This document shows, piece after piece, positions 9,560 to 18,052 of a stretch of 64,000 bases of DNA (within the stretch, counting starts at the first letter, position 1; the number at the start of each line of letters is the position of its first letter). Source of the DNA: AP-15 sp963775875 (GTDB taxonomy: Bacteria; Pseudomonadota; Alphaproteobacteria; ATCC43930; CGMCC-115725); contig CAVZKP010000019.1 in the NCBI GenBank assembly GCA_963775875.1, positions 124,001-188,000 on the forward strand, read 5' to 3'. A program made the position numbers and the translations under genes. The notes under the pieces were generated by a model. The model searched no databases, was not told the origin of the DNA, and worked only from the letters and a program-made list of their open reading frames with translations.

Positions 9560-11197
9560 ATGCGGCCGCACCAATCATACGCATATATCGTCCTCGGCGC
9601 CGGATCTGCCGGCTGCACCTTGGCCAATCGGCTGAGCGAGGATGCCGCTGCCCGCGTGCTGCTGGTCGAGGCGGGCGGTTGGGACCGGGATCCGTGGATT
9701 CAGATCCCGCTCGGCTGGGGCAGGCTGCTGCAGCGGCGCCGGCACGACTGGATGTATTTCGCCGAGCCCGAGGCGACGATGGACGGGCGCCGGGTCGAAT
9801 GCGCCCGCGGCAAGGTGGTCGGCGGCTCGTCCTCGATCAACGCCATGGTCTATGTGCGCGGCCATCGCGGCGACTACCAGCGCTGGGCGGCGGCCGGCCT
9901 CGACGCCTGGTCCTACGCTCATGTGTTGCCCTATTTCCGCCGCCAGGAGAGCTGGGAGGGCGGCGCCGGCCCCTATCGTGGCGGCGATGGGCCGCTGAGC
10001 GTGCGGTGGTCGCGCTATGCCGATCCGCTGGTCGACGCCTTCCTGGCCGCGGCTGTGGCGGCCGGCCATCCGGCGACCGAGGATTACAACGGCGCCCGGC
10101 AGGAGGGATTTGGCCGCTCGCAGATGACGATCCGCGACGGGCGTCGATGCAGCGCGGCAGTGGCCTATCTGCGCCCGGCTCTGGCGCGGCGCAATCTCGA
10201 AGTGGTGGTTGGCGCGCTGGCGACGCGCATCCTGTTCGATGGCAGCCGGGCGGTCGGGGTCGAATATCTGAAAGGCGGCGAGCGCTGCACCGCCCATGCC
10301 GAGGGCGAAGTCATCCTGTGCGGCGGCGTCATCAACTCACCGCAGCTGTTGATGCTGTCGGGGATCGGCGACCCGGCGGCGCTGCGGGCGCACGGCATCG
10401 CGGTAAAAGCGCCGCTACCTGGGGTCGGGCATAATCTTCAGGACCATATCTCGGTCAGCGTGAACTATGTCCGCAAAGGGCCGGGTCCGCTGCACGCCAA
10501 GATGCGCGCCGACCGCATCGCGCTCGAACTCGCCAACAGCTATTTCCGCGGCCAGGGGATCGCCAGCGACCTGCCCGGCGGGCTGATGGCGTTTCTAAAG
10601 ACCACCCCCGAGGCCGATCTGCCCGATCTCCAGCTGCTGTTCAATGCCGCGCCGATGGCGGCGACCCCCTATTTCGCGCCGTTCGTCGCCCCCTACGCCG
10701 ATCATTTCGCCTGCCGCGCCGTGCTGCTGCGGCCGCAGAGCCGCGGCCGGGTGGAGCTCGCCGCGCCCGATCCGCAGGTCCCTGTCCGCATCCACCAGAA
10801 CTTTCTGGCCGTCGATCATGACTGGTCGGTCCTGCGCGCCGGGGTCCGTCTCGTGCGCGATATCGGCAAGACGGCGCCCTTGGCCCCGTTCGTCGCGGCG
10901 GAGATCGCACCGGGGCCGCAATGCGGCTCCGACGCCGAGCTCGACGCGCATATCCGGGCCACCGCGATCACGGTTCACCATCCGCTCGGCACCTGCAGGA
11001 TGGGCCGGCCGACCGATCCCGCCGCCGTCGTCGACCCCGAGCTCAAGGTGCTGGGGTTGGCGGGGCTGCGCGTCGTCGACGCCTCGGTGATGCCCGACCT
11101 GGTCGGCGGCAATATCAACGCCGTCGTCATCATGATCGCGGAAAAGGCGGCCGATCTGATCCGCGGCCGCCCGGCGCTCGCCCCGGTCAACGTTTAG
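9560..11197 (+). CDS. GMC family FAD-dependent oxidoreductase (choline dehydrogenase-like)
   Basis: A 545-residue flavoprotein that oxidises an alcohol, exact substrate unknown. The dinucleotide-binding motif 'VLGAGSAGCTLANRLSED' is at the N-terminus, the GMC signature region 'GKVVGGSSSINAMVYVRG' near residue 90, 'GGVINSPQLLMLSGIGD' mid-protein, and the active-site 'HHPLGTCRMG' and 'GGNINAVVIMIAEKAADLI' at the end, supplying the catalytic His and Asn. ATG 9560 follows GGGGAGG at good spacing; an earlier ATG at 9488 lacks this. It is transcribed away from the large kinase and converges with the symporter gene. Choline, alkanol or polyethylene-glycol dehydrogenases are all possible. Confidence 0.9.
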   Translation: MRPHQSYAYIVLGAGSAGCTLANRLSEDAAARVLLVEAGGWDRDPWIQIPLGWGRLLQRRRHDWMYFAEPEATMDGRRVECARGKVVGGSSSINAMVYVRGHRGDYQRWAAAGLDAWSYAHVLPYFRRQESWEGGAGPYRGGDGPLSVRWSRYADPLVDAFLAAAVAAGHPATEDYNGARQEGFGRSQMTIRDGRRCSAAVAYLRPALARRNLEVVVGALATRILFDGSRAVGVEYLKGGERCTAHAEGEVILCGGVINSPQLLMLSGIGDPAALRAHGIAVKAPLPGVGHNLQDHISVSVNYVRKGPGPLHAKMRADRIALELANSYFRGQGIASDLPGGLMAFLKTTPEADLPDLQLLFNAAPMAATPYFAPFVAPYADHFACRAVLLRPQSRGRVELAAPDPQVPVRIHQNFLAVDHDWSVLRAGVRLVRDIGKTAPLAPFVAAEIAPGPQCGSDAELDAHIRATAITVHHPLGTCRMGRPTDPAAVVDPELKVLGLAGLRVVDASVMPDLVGGNINAVVIMIAEKAADLIRGRPALAPVNV

Positions 11198-11207
11198 GCA
11201 GGCGGCC

Positions 11208-12572
11208 TCAGCCCTGCGCCTCGCGCACCCGCGCCGGCTCGTCGACCAGATCCTCGGGGTCGGCGTCGTCGTCGCCGTCAAGGACCGAGCGCAGGCGGCG
11301 ATCATCGAGCTCGCCCATCCATTTGGCGATCACCACGGTGGCAAAGATGTTGCTGAACAGGTTGGTGACGGCGCGGATTTCGGACATGAAGCGCTCGACC
11401 CCGAGCAGCAGCGCCAGCCCGCCGACCGGCAGTATGCCCAGGGCCGGCATCGTCGCCGCCAGGGCCACGAAGCCGGCGCCGGCTACCCCGGCCGCACCCT
11501 TGGAGGTGAACAGCATGACGAACAGCATGGTCAGCTGCTGCCCGAAACTGAGGTGGATATCGGTCGCCTGCGCGATAAACAGCACCGCCATCGTCATGTA
11601 GATCGCGGTGCCGTCGGTATTGAACGAAAACCCGGTCGGCAGCACCAGCCCGACCACCTCCTGCGAGCAGCCCATCCGCTCGAGTTTGGCCATCGAGCGC
11701 GGGATCATCGCCTCGCCCGAGGTGGCGCTGAAGGCGATCAGCAGCTCGTCCTTGAAATAGCGCATGATCTTGAGGACGCGCAGGCCGAACAGCCGGGCGA
11801 TCAGGCCGAACCCGACCAGCACGAACAGGATCGAGGTTATGTAGACGCTGGCCAGCAGCTGGCCGAGACTGGTCAGCGCGTGAAAGCCGAACTTGCCGAC
11901 GGTGAACGCCATCGCGCCAAAGGCGGCGAGCGGCGCCACATACATGACGATCCGCACGATGCCGAACAGCACCTGGGTAAAGTCGTCGATCAGCGACACC
12001 AGCCGCTCGGCCCGCGCGCCCATATGGCACAAGGCAAAGCCGAACAGCACGCCCATCACCAGCACCGGCAGGATCTCGCCCTGGGCGACGGCGCCGACCA
12101 GATTGTGCGGGATCATCTTGAGCAAAAGCTCGACGATGGTCATCGATTTGGCGCCGGCGACATAGCCCGAGACCGCCTTGCTGTCGAGGCTGGCCGGGTT
12201 GATGTGCAGACCGGCGCCCGGCTGCAGCAGATTGCCGACGGCGAGCCCGATGAACAGCGCCAGGGTCGAGACGATTTCGAAATAGATGATCGCGCGCAGC
12301 CCGACGACGCCAACCCGGCGCATATCGCCCATCTTGGCGATGCCGACCGCGACGGTGGCGAAGATGATCGGCGGCACCACCGCCCGGATCAAGATGATGA
12401 ACCCGTCGCTGAACGGCTTCATCTTGACCCCGAGGCTCGGGAAGAAATGCCCGAGCAGGATGCCGGCGGCGATCGCGATCAGCACCTGCACGTAAAGCCG
12501 TCGCAGCAGCGGGCGGTGCGGCGCCGGCCGCGCCGTGGCCGGTGCCCGGCCGACGCTTCTCGTATTAGCCAT
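11208..12572 (-). CDS. Dicarboxylate/amino acid:cation symporter (DctA/GltP type)
   Basis: Inner-membrane secondary transporter of the DAACS family, driving uptake of C4-dicarboxylates or acidic amino acids with Na+ or H+. The 454-residue protein has the N-terminal helix 'LYVQVLIAIAAGILLGHFFP', the scaffold 'PPIIFATVAVGIA', re-entrant loop 1 'AFSATSGEAMIPRSM', the TM7 motif 'GFSFNTDGTAIYMT', and re-entrant loop 2 'FTSKGAAGVAGAGF'. These are the substrate- and cation-binding elements. ATG 12572 has AGGGGG upstream. A charged, Asp-rich tail ends the protein. It lies 52 bases downstream of the solute-binding protein gene and may be co-transcribed with it. Confidence 0.92.
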   Translation of the reverse strand: MANTRSVGRAPATARPAPHRPLLRRLYVQVLIAIAAGILLGHFFPSLGVKMKPFSDGFIILIRAVVPPIIFATVAVGIAKMGDMRRVGVVGLRAIIYFEIVSTLALFIGLAVGNLLQPGAGLHINPASLDSKAVSGYVAGAKSMTIVELLLKMIPHNLVGAVAQGEILPVLVMGVLFGFALCHMGARAERLVSLIDDFTQVLFGIVRIVMYVAPLAAFGAMAFTVGKFGFHALTSLGQLLASVYITSILFVLVGFGLIARLFGLRVLKIMRYFKDELLIAFSATSGEAMIPRSMAKLERMGCSQEVVGLVLPTGFSFNTDGTAIYMTMAVLFIAQATDIHLSFGQQLTMLFVMLFTSKGAAGVAGAGFVALAATMPALGILPVGGLALLLGVERFMSEIRAVTNLFSNIFATVVIAKWMGELDDRRLRSVLDGDDDADPEDLVDEPARVREAQG

Positions 12573-12624
12573 CTTGCCCCCTTGGCGATCGGTCGGTCCG
12601 GTTTCCCTCGCGGTCAAACGGCGC

Positions 12625-14238
12625 TCACTGGTCGAGCCAGACATCGGTCAGGTCCTGGCCGATGAAGTGGCTCGGGGTGATGCTCCAGCCTTTGAGCTTT
12701 GAGGAGGTAACCACGATGCGGTTCCACCATAACAGCGGGACGGTATAGGCCTCGGTCAGCGCGTGCCGCTCGAAAGCGCGGACGATCTTGGCGCGCTGCT
12801 GCGGGTCGCTGGTGACCGCCTGGCCGATATAGAGGGCGTCGAGAAACCGGTCGGTCGCGCCGGAGTAATTGACCGGCGACAGATCGGGCGAGACGTATTT
12901 CGTCAGCTGGATCGTCGGGTCGTCATAAAAGTCGCCGGAGAAATCGAGGGCCACGTCGAAATTGCCGGCCTCGACCTGCTTTTGCCAGTCGAAGATGCCG
13001 AGTTTCTGCTCGGTGGCCGCGACCCCGATCTGGCGCCAGCTGTCGACCAGCAGATCGGCGCCGGCGTAATGCGGCATCGGGATGTCGCGGACCAGCAGGG
13101 TCAGCTTCAGATCGTGCACCCCGGCCGCGGCGAGCAGCTGGCGCGCCTCGGTCCGCGCGGCGGCGATGTCATGCCCGAAGCCGGGCAGGGTGACCAGCTC
13201 GGCCTCCGGCGTCGCCATGCTGGAGCCCGGCCGCATCAGGCCGCCGACATATTTGAGAAAGGTGGTTTTTTGCAGCTTTTGCGCCGCACCCCAGCGGTCG
13301 ATCGCGAGCGACAGCGCGCGCCGCACCCGCGCGTCGTCAAAGGGCGGCCGCCTGGTATTGAAGACGACCGAGAGATTTGCCAGCCAAGGGCTCTCGCTGA
13401 CCGTGACGCGATCGCCCAACGCCGCCACCAGCTGGTCGCGCTGCGGCGGCGTCACGCCGCGGAATTCGGCGGCGATCTTGCCGCTCTTGTAGGCCGCCAT
13501 GACCGCCGGACCGGTCATGAAATCGGCCTGAAACCCGTCGAGATAGGGTTTGCCCGGTTGAAAATACCGGTCGAACCGCTTGCCGCGCCAATACTGTCCT
13601 TTGACATGCTCGACAAAGACGAATGCCCCGGTGCCGAGAATATGGGTCTCCGGAAATCGCGGATCCTGGGCAAGCCTGGCGGCGCTGTAGATGCAATTCC
13701 ACGGCGAGGCGAAGTTCGCCAGCATCGCCGCATCCGGCCAACGCAGGTGAAACACGACGGTCAGGGCGTCGGGCGTGTCGATGCTGGAAATCGCCGAGTA
13801 ATCCACCCGGCGAGCCGAGACCACGCCCGGCGGCGGGTCGATCAGCCGCTCGTAGCTGGCCTTGATATCGGCCGAACTCAGCGGCGAGCCGTCATGAAAC
13901 AGCACGTTCGGCCGCAGCTTGAAGATGTAGGTCATCCGGTCGGCCGACACGCTCCACGACTGCGCCAGGTCGCCGACGATGCGCGGATAGTCGGCCGCGT
14001 CGAATTTGAGCAGGGTCGAGTAATGCGGAGCGATCGGATGCAGAAAGGCAAAGGAGGTGTTGGCGTAGCAATCGTAATTCTTGGGTTCGACCAGTACCGC
14101 GAATTCGAGAATTCCGCCGTGCTTCGGCGCTGGCTGGGCCGAGGCGGGGCCGCCGATCGCCCCGAGCACCAGCGCCAGGGCAGCAAAGACGATGCGCCTT
14201 ATCGCCCCCGGCGCGAACGCCAGCCCGGTCCGATCCAT
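12625..14238 (-). CDS. ABC transporter substrate-binding protein, family 5 (peptide/nickel/opine type)
   Basis: A 537-residue periplasmic binding protein. The signal peptide is clear: a basic start, a hydrophobic stretch ('IVFAALALVLGAIGG') and 'ASAQPA' as cleavage site. The SBP_bac_5 body follows ('HGGILEFAVLVEPKNYD', 'FDAADYPRIVGDLAQSWSVSADRMTYIFKLRPNVLFHDG', 'RVRRALSLAIDRW'). Such proteins deliver oligopeptides, opines or other bulky solutes to an ABC importer, but no permease or ATPase gene is nearby, so this one is an orphan. ATG 14238 has AGG five bases upstream; a GTG six bases earlier is also possible. Confidence 0.9.
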   Translation of the reverse strand: MDRTGLAFAPGAIRRIVFAALALVLGAIGGPASAQPAPKHGGILEFAVLVEPKNYDCYANTSFAFLHPIAPHYSTLLKFDAADYPRIVGDLAQSWSVSADRMTYIFKLRPNVLFHDGSPLSSADIKASYERLIDPPPGVVSARRVDYSAISSIDTPDALTVVFHLRWPDAAMLANFASPWNCIYSAARLAQDPRFPETHILGTGAFVFVEHVKGQYWRGKRFDRYFQPGKPYLDGFQADFMTGPAVMAAYKSGKIAAEFRGVTPPQRDQLVAALGDRVTVSESPWLANLSVVFNTRRPPFDDARVRRALSLAIDRWGAAQKLQKTTFLKYVGGLMRPGSSMATPEAELVTLPGFGHDIAAARTEARQLLAAAGVHDLKLTLLVRDIPMPHYAGADLLVDSWRQIGVAATEQKLGIFDWQKQVEAGNFDVALDFSGDFYDDPTIQLTKYVSPDLSPVNYSGATDRFLDALYIGQAVTSDPQQRAKIVRAFERHALTEAYTVPLLWWNRIVVTSSKLKGWSITPSHFIGQDLTDVWLDQ

Positions 14239-14292
14239 CGACACCTGCCGTTCCTGGCTTGAGAAAAAAGATCAGGGCCGCGCGGTAACCGA

Positions 14293-15438
14293 CTAGTGCG
14301 CCTGGCCTTTTTCCCATTGCTGGAACTGGCCGAACAGATCCGCCTTTTGTTGTGCAGTCAGCGGCGTCCCGCCGGTCGCCTGCTGCCGTTCGTCGATAAA
14401 GCGGGCAAAGATCGACTTCAGATCCTGCTCATTGGGCGTGGTCGCGACCTGGGTATTGCTCTGCAGCCACGCGGCCGCCGGCGGAAAGCGCCGCCAGCCG
14501 GGCAGTTCGGCGGCGATATTGACCTCCCGCCACTTTGGATCATGCCCGGGCGTCAGCAGCGATTGGAACCCGGTAAAGAAGGCGTCGACGAAATTCACGA
14601 CGTTGTGGTAGCGCTCGGAATCGGGCTGGAGATTGGCCACCGCCAGCACCGCCCCGACAGCGATCGTGTCGATCGTCTGGTCGGCGGGCACCAGACCCGG
14701 ATAATCCGCCGCGGTCAGGCTGGTCGGCACATAAACCCCGGTTACCGCGGGATTGACCGGGATTGCCAGAAAGTGCAGCCCGTCGCGGCCGTCGAGGCCC
14801 TGAAACAGCGGCGCCGGCTTGCCGGCGACAAAGGCCAGAGCCGCGATCTCGCCGCGGCGCAGCTTTTCCAGCGCCACCTCCTGATCGTCATAGGTGGCGA
14901 CAATCGGAATATTGAGCAGGCTGAACAGACGGTTCGCGGTGATTTCGGTGCCGGCGCCGCGCAGATCGACATTGACCTTTTGATTGGCGAGATCGGCCAC
15001 GCTCTTGATGTCGCGCCGCGCCAGCAGATGAAATTCTTCATTATAAAGCTTGGCGATGTAGGTAATCCGGTTCTGGATGCCGGGATAGAGGTTCTGCTGT
15101 ACGGCATAATTGAGGACATCGTCCTGCAGAATGGCCAGGTCGATGCCGTGCAGCAGATCGAGATCGGAAATATTTTCTAATGCACCCTTGCCGACGACCG
15201 GCAAGACCCGCCGCGTGGCGCCATCGTCGATCACATTGGCCAGATCTTCGGCGACGCGTACCGAGATGCCGGTGGCCCGGCCGGTCTCCAGCTCGACGAC
15301 GCCGCGGTTGACGGCAACCTCCGACGGTGTCGCGACATAGCGCGCCGCGCCGGCGGACGCGACCCAGCAGATCAGGCAGCAGATCAGGCAGAAGGTCGAC
15401 AGCGCTGCGAGGATGAATTTGTTCACGATGCCCGGCAT
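14293..15438 (-). CDS. TAXI family TRAP transporter solute-binding protein
   Basis: A 381-residue secreted binding protein of the TAXI (TRAP-associated extracytoplasmic immunogenic) class. A Cys-rich hydrophobic segment ('FILAALSTFCLICCLICWVASAGA') forms the signal/anchor. The body has features of the class: 'GRATGISVRVAEDLANVI', 'GIDLAILQDDVLNYA', 'KVNVDLRGAGTEITANRLF', and an extra C-terminal helix region. TAXI proteins normally serve a fused DctQM-like permease; none is present here. The ATG is one base past the stop of the preceding Sel1-like gene, so translation of the two is probably coupled, which ties this protein to that membrane protein. Confidence 0.88.
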   Translation of the reverse strand: MPGIVNKFILAALSTFCLICCLICWVASAGAARYVATPSEVAVNRGVVELETGRATGISVRVAEDLANVIDDGATRRVLPVVGKGALENISDLDLLHGIDLAILQDDVLNYAVQQNLYPGIQNRITYIAKLYNEEFHLLARRDIKSVADLANQKVNVDLRGAGTEITANRLFSLLNIPIVATYDDQEVALEKLRRGEIAALAFVAGKPAPLFQGLDGRDGLHFLAIPVNPAVTGVYVPTSLTAADYPGLVPADQTIDTIAVGAVLAVANLQPDSERYHNVVNFVDAFFTGFQSLLTPGHDPKWREVNIAAELPGWRRFPPAAAWLQSNTQVATTPNEQDLKSIFARFIDERQQATGGTPLTAQQKADLFGQFQQWEKGQAH

Positions 15439-15439
15439 C

Positions 15440-16315
15440 TCATTTGGTCTCAAGGCTGTTCAAATGTGGTCCGGCTCCGCTGGCGCCGAGGCCGAGGGCC
15501 CGGTGATACCAGAATGCCGCCTTTGCCGGGTCGCCCGGCAGGTTGCGCAAGCCGATACTGGCGAGAAAAGTCGGGTCGAAGGTGGCCCCGACCCGCAGCG
15601 CTGCCTGCCCGTCGCCGGCATCGGCCGCGCGTTCATAGAACAGCCGCGCCGAAGCGATGTCGCCGGCCTGCAGGAATACGTCGCCGCGCGCCAGCAATTC
15701 GGCGAGTTGCCGATCGGGCAGGGGCCGAGCGGCGGGGGATTTCCCGGCGGGCTCGCTTGACGCGGTCGCCGCCGCTTTGCCCGCTTTGGGCGCCATGCCG
15801 GCGACGGACCGCGCCGGAAGCCGCGCGGCCGGGGCGGTGAAAGAGTGCGCCGCCGGCGCTGCCGCGGTTGCCGCTGCCGACACCGGGTGGAGCGCGCCGG
15901 GCGCAGCAACCGGGCCATGTGGCCGGCCATCCGGCGCCCCGAATCCGTCGTTGCTGACCCGCCCGCCTGCTGGCCGCCCCTCGACCATCGCGCTCGCGGG
16001 CTTGTGCAGCAACGAAAAGGCCATGCCGAAAAACACTCCGGCGGTCGCTGCCGCGACCAGCGCGATCGAAACCAGGTGGAGGAAGACGCCGGTCGAAGAC
16101 GCGTGGGCGGCCGGGGAGACCGCTGCGATCGCGCCCGCGGCTGCCGGCAGCATCTGGGCTTTCACCAGATCCGATCGCGCCACCGGCCGGCGGACCACAC
16201 CGATGGTTTCACGGCTCTCGCCCGCCCAGCGCCGAGGATGATCGGGCGCGGTGTCGGTCGCAATCCCAGCGTAAGCCTGCCTCGAACCGCCTAGCCTACG
16301 CTGCAGGTACCGCAA
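15440..16315 (-). CDS. Membrane-anchored protein with C-terminal Sel1/TPR-like repeat
   Basis: One hydrophobic helix ('FLHLVSIALVAAATAGVFFGMAFSLL') near residue 80 is followed by a long Ala/Pro-rich linker and a short C-terminal helical-repeat module ('LAELLARGDVFLQAGDIASARLFYERAADAGDGQAALRVGATFD'), which is characteristic of Sel1-like proteins in Alphaproteobacteria. The repeat would lie on the far side of the membrane and may bind protein partners. The start is uncertain: the frame opens at TTG 16315 with GGAG nearby, while ATG 16153 would still keep the membrane helix. Its stop abuts the TAXI gene. Function unknown; a role with the TAXI protein is inference from spacing alone. Confidence 0.7.
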   Translation of the reverse strand: MRYLQRRLGGSRQAYAGIATDTAPDHPRRWAGESRETIGVVRRPVARSDLVKAQMLPAAAGAIAAVSPAAHASSTGVFLHLVSIALVAAATAGVFFGMAFSLLHKPASAMVEGRPAGGRVSNDGFGAPDGRPHGPVAAPGALHPVSAAATAAAPAAHSFTAPAARLPARSVAGMAPKAGKAAATASSEPAGKSPAARPLPDRQLAELLARGDVFLQAGDIASARLFYERAADAGDGQAALRVGATFDPTFLASIGLRNLPGDPAKAAFWYHRALGLGASGAGPHLNSLETK

Positions 16316-16741
16316 CCCAGCGCTCCGTTTTTGTCGTCCTTGTCGAAATCATCCCGCGTCTGTCTCTGCTGACAAGATTGGATCGGTGAAGGGAGTCCGC
16401 GCCAAAGCGTCATTTATTCGTCATGGACGGTTTCCGGTCAAGCCCGCGGCTTATGCAGAAAAATTTACCATACTATCCAGGCGAAATTTGGTTAACTCTT
16501 GCTCCGGGCCTTGCCCGACGCCGCCAGCACCCAGCTAAGACAATCGTAAGGATAGCTGATGCTTGCGACGGCGAGACCCATGATTTCAACCGAAGCGGGC
16601 AGGTCGCAGCCGCGAACCCGTAACGCGCAGATGGCGCCGGGCTTGCGCCAATCCCCGCCCAGCCCCCGAACTTCGCACATGCGCGTCGTCGCCGGCTGTG
16701 GCTAAATGCGGGCTGTGGCTAGATGACCGTCCGCCGCGGCT
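16316..16741. other. Divergent intergenic region, no gene seen
   Basis: About 425 bases between the Sel1-like gene and the first amidase gene. The stretch around 16400-16560 is AT-richer than its surroundings and must carry the divergent promoters. Short open frames here (up to 66 codons) have no family resemblance. I see no tRNA, no terminator with a T run and no repeated operator. Confidence 0.5.
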
Positions 16742-18052
16742 ATGGGGATCATGCCAATGCCAAAAACCGAACCGCACCGCCTCGCCGCCACCGAACTCGC
16801 CCGCCGCATCGAAAGCGGCGAGTTGACCGCCGAGGCGGTGGTCGCGAACTGCCTCGAGCATATCGCCGAGCGCGAGCCGGTGGTGCGGGCGTGGGCCTAT
16901 CTGGCCGGCGCGGCGGCGCTGGCCCGGGCGCGGGGGTTCGACAAGACCGGACGGAAGATGCTGCTCGGCGGCGTCCCGTTCGGCATCAAGGACATTTTCG
17001 ATACCGCCGATATGCCGGCGACCTACGGCTCGCCGATCTATACCGGGTGGTGGCCATCGAGCGATGCGAGTGCGGCGGCGTTGCCGCGGGCGGCGGGCGG
17101 TATCCTGCTCGGCAAGACGGTCACGACCGAGTTCGCCAACCGCCAGCCGGGGCCGACCTCGAACCCGCACGACCCCGCCTTTTCGCCGGGCGGCTCATCG
17201 AGCGGGTCGGCGGCGGCGGTCGCCGATTTCATGGTGCCACTGGCGATCGGGACCCAGACCGGCGGCTCGGTGATTCGCCCGGCGGCCTATTGCGGGGTGG
17301 TCGGGTTCAAGCCGAGCTTTGGCCTGTTTCCGCCGGCCGGCATGCGGATCAACACCGAGACGCTCGACACGGTCGGGATCATGGCGCGCTCGGTCGGCGA
17401 CATCGCCCTGTTTCGCGCGGCGATGATGGCGATCCCCTATGAGCCGCCGGCGATGCCGCCCAGCGCACCGCGCCTCGGTCTGTGCCGCGGCCCGCACTGG
17501 GACGACGCCGAGCCGGAAGGACGCGCCGTGCTCGAAGCCGCCGCCGGCCGCCTCGCCGCCGCCGGGGCGAGGATCGCCGATACCGCATTGCCGCCCGAAT
17601 GCGCCGGCGCCGACGAGGTCCAGCAGACGCTCGGCGCTTTCGAGGCGCTGCGCAACCACATGCCCGAGCTTTACCGCCACGAAGCCCTGCTGAGCCCGCT
17701 TCTGCGCGAGGAAAAGATCGCGCTCGGCCGTAGCTTGACACTCGACCAGTTCCGCACCGCCTGCCGCGCGGCCGAACAGGCGCGGATCGCGGCGCGGGAA
17801 TGGGCCGCGGGCTTCGACGCGATCCTGACCCTGCCGGCCCCCGGCCAGGCGCCGCGCGGCCTCGCCGACACCGGGTCGGCGGTGTTCAATTCATTGTGGA
17901 CGCAATTCGCCATGCCGTGCCTGACCCTGCCGGCCGGGCACGGTCCGGACCGGTTGCCGGTCGGCATTCAGCTGGTCGGCCGCCGCCACGACGATGCGCG
18001 GCTCTTGGAGACCGGCTTATGGGTCGAGCGCCGGTTGGGAGATGCGAAATGA
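16742..18052 (+). CDS. Amidase signature family protein (first of two)
   Basis: A 436-residue serine amidohydrolase of the amidase signature family, which hydrolyses amide bonds with a Ser-cisSer-Lys triad. The Lys is in 'FGIKDIFDTADMPATYGS', the glycine/serine signature is 'GGSSSGSAAAVADF', and the nucleophile serine is in 'GTQTGGSVIRPAAYCGVVGFKP'. The C-terminal 'CLTLPAGHGPDRLPVGIQLVG' is also family-typical. ATG 16742 is chosen, with ATG 16751 as alternative. The stop overlaps the next amidase gene by four bases (ATGA). Sequence is close to that neighbour throughout, so the pair arose by duplication. GatA is unlikely, because gatB and gatC are not nearby; a catabolic amidase or allophanate-type enzyme fits better. 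Confidence 0.9.
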   Translation: MGIMPMPKTEPHRLAATELARRIESGELTAEAVVANCLEHIAEREPVVRAWAYLAGAAALARARGFDKTGRKMLLGGVPFGIKDIFDTADMPATYGSPIYTGWWPSSDASAAALPRAAGGILLGKTVTTEFANRQPGPTSNPHDPAFSPGGSSSGSAAAVADFMVPLAIGTQTGGSVIRPAAYCGVVGFKPSFGLFPPAGMRINTETLDTVGIMARSVGDIALFRAAMMAIPYEPPAMPPSAPRLGLCRGPHWDDAEPEGRAVLEAAAGRLAAAGARIADTALPPECAGADEVQQTLGAFEALRNHMPELYRHEALLSPLLREEKIALGRSLTLDQFRTACRAAEQARIAAREWAAGFDAILTLPAPGQAPRGLADTGSAVFNSLWTQFAMPCLTLPAGHGPDRLPVGIQLVGRRHDDARLLETGLWVERRLGDAK

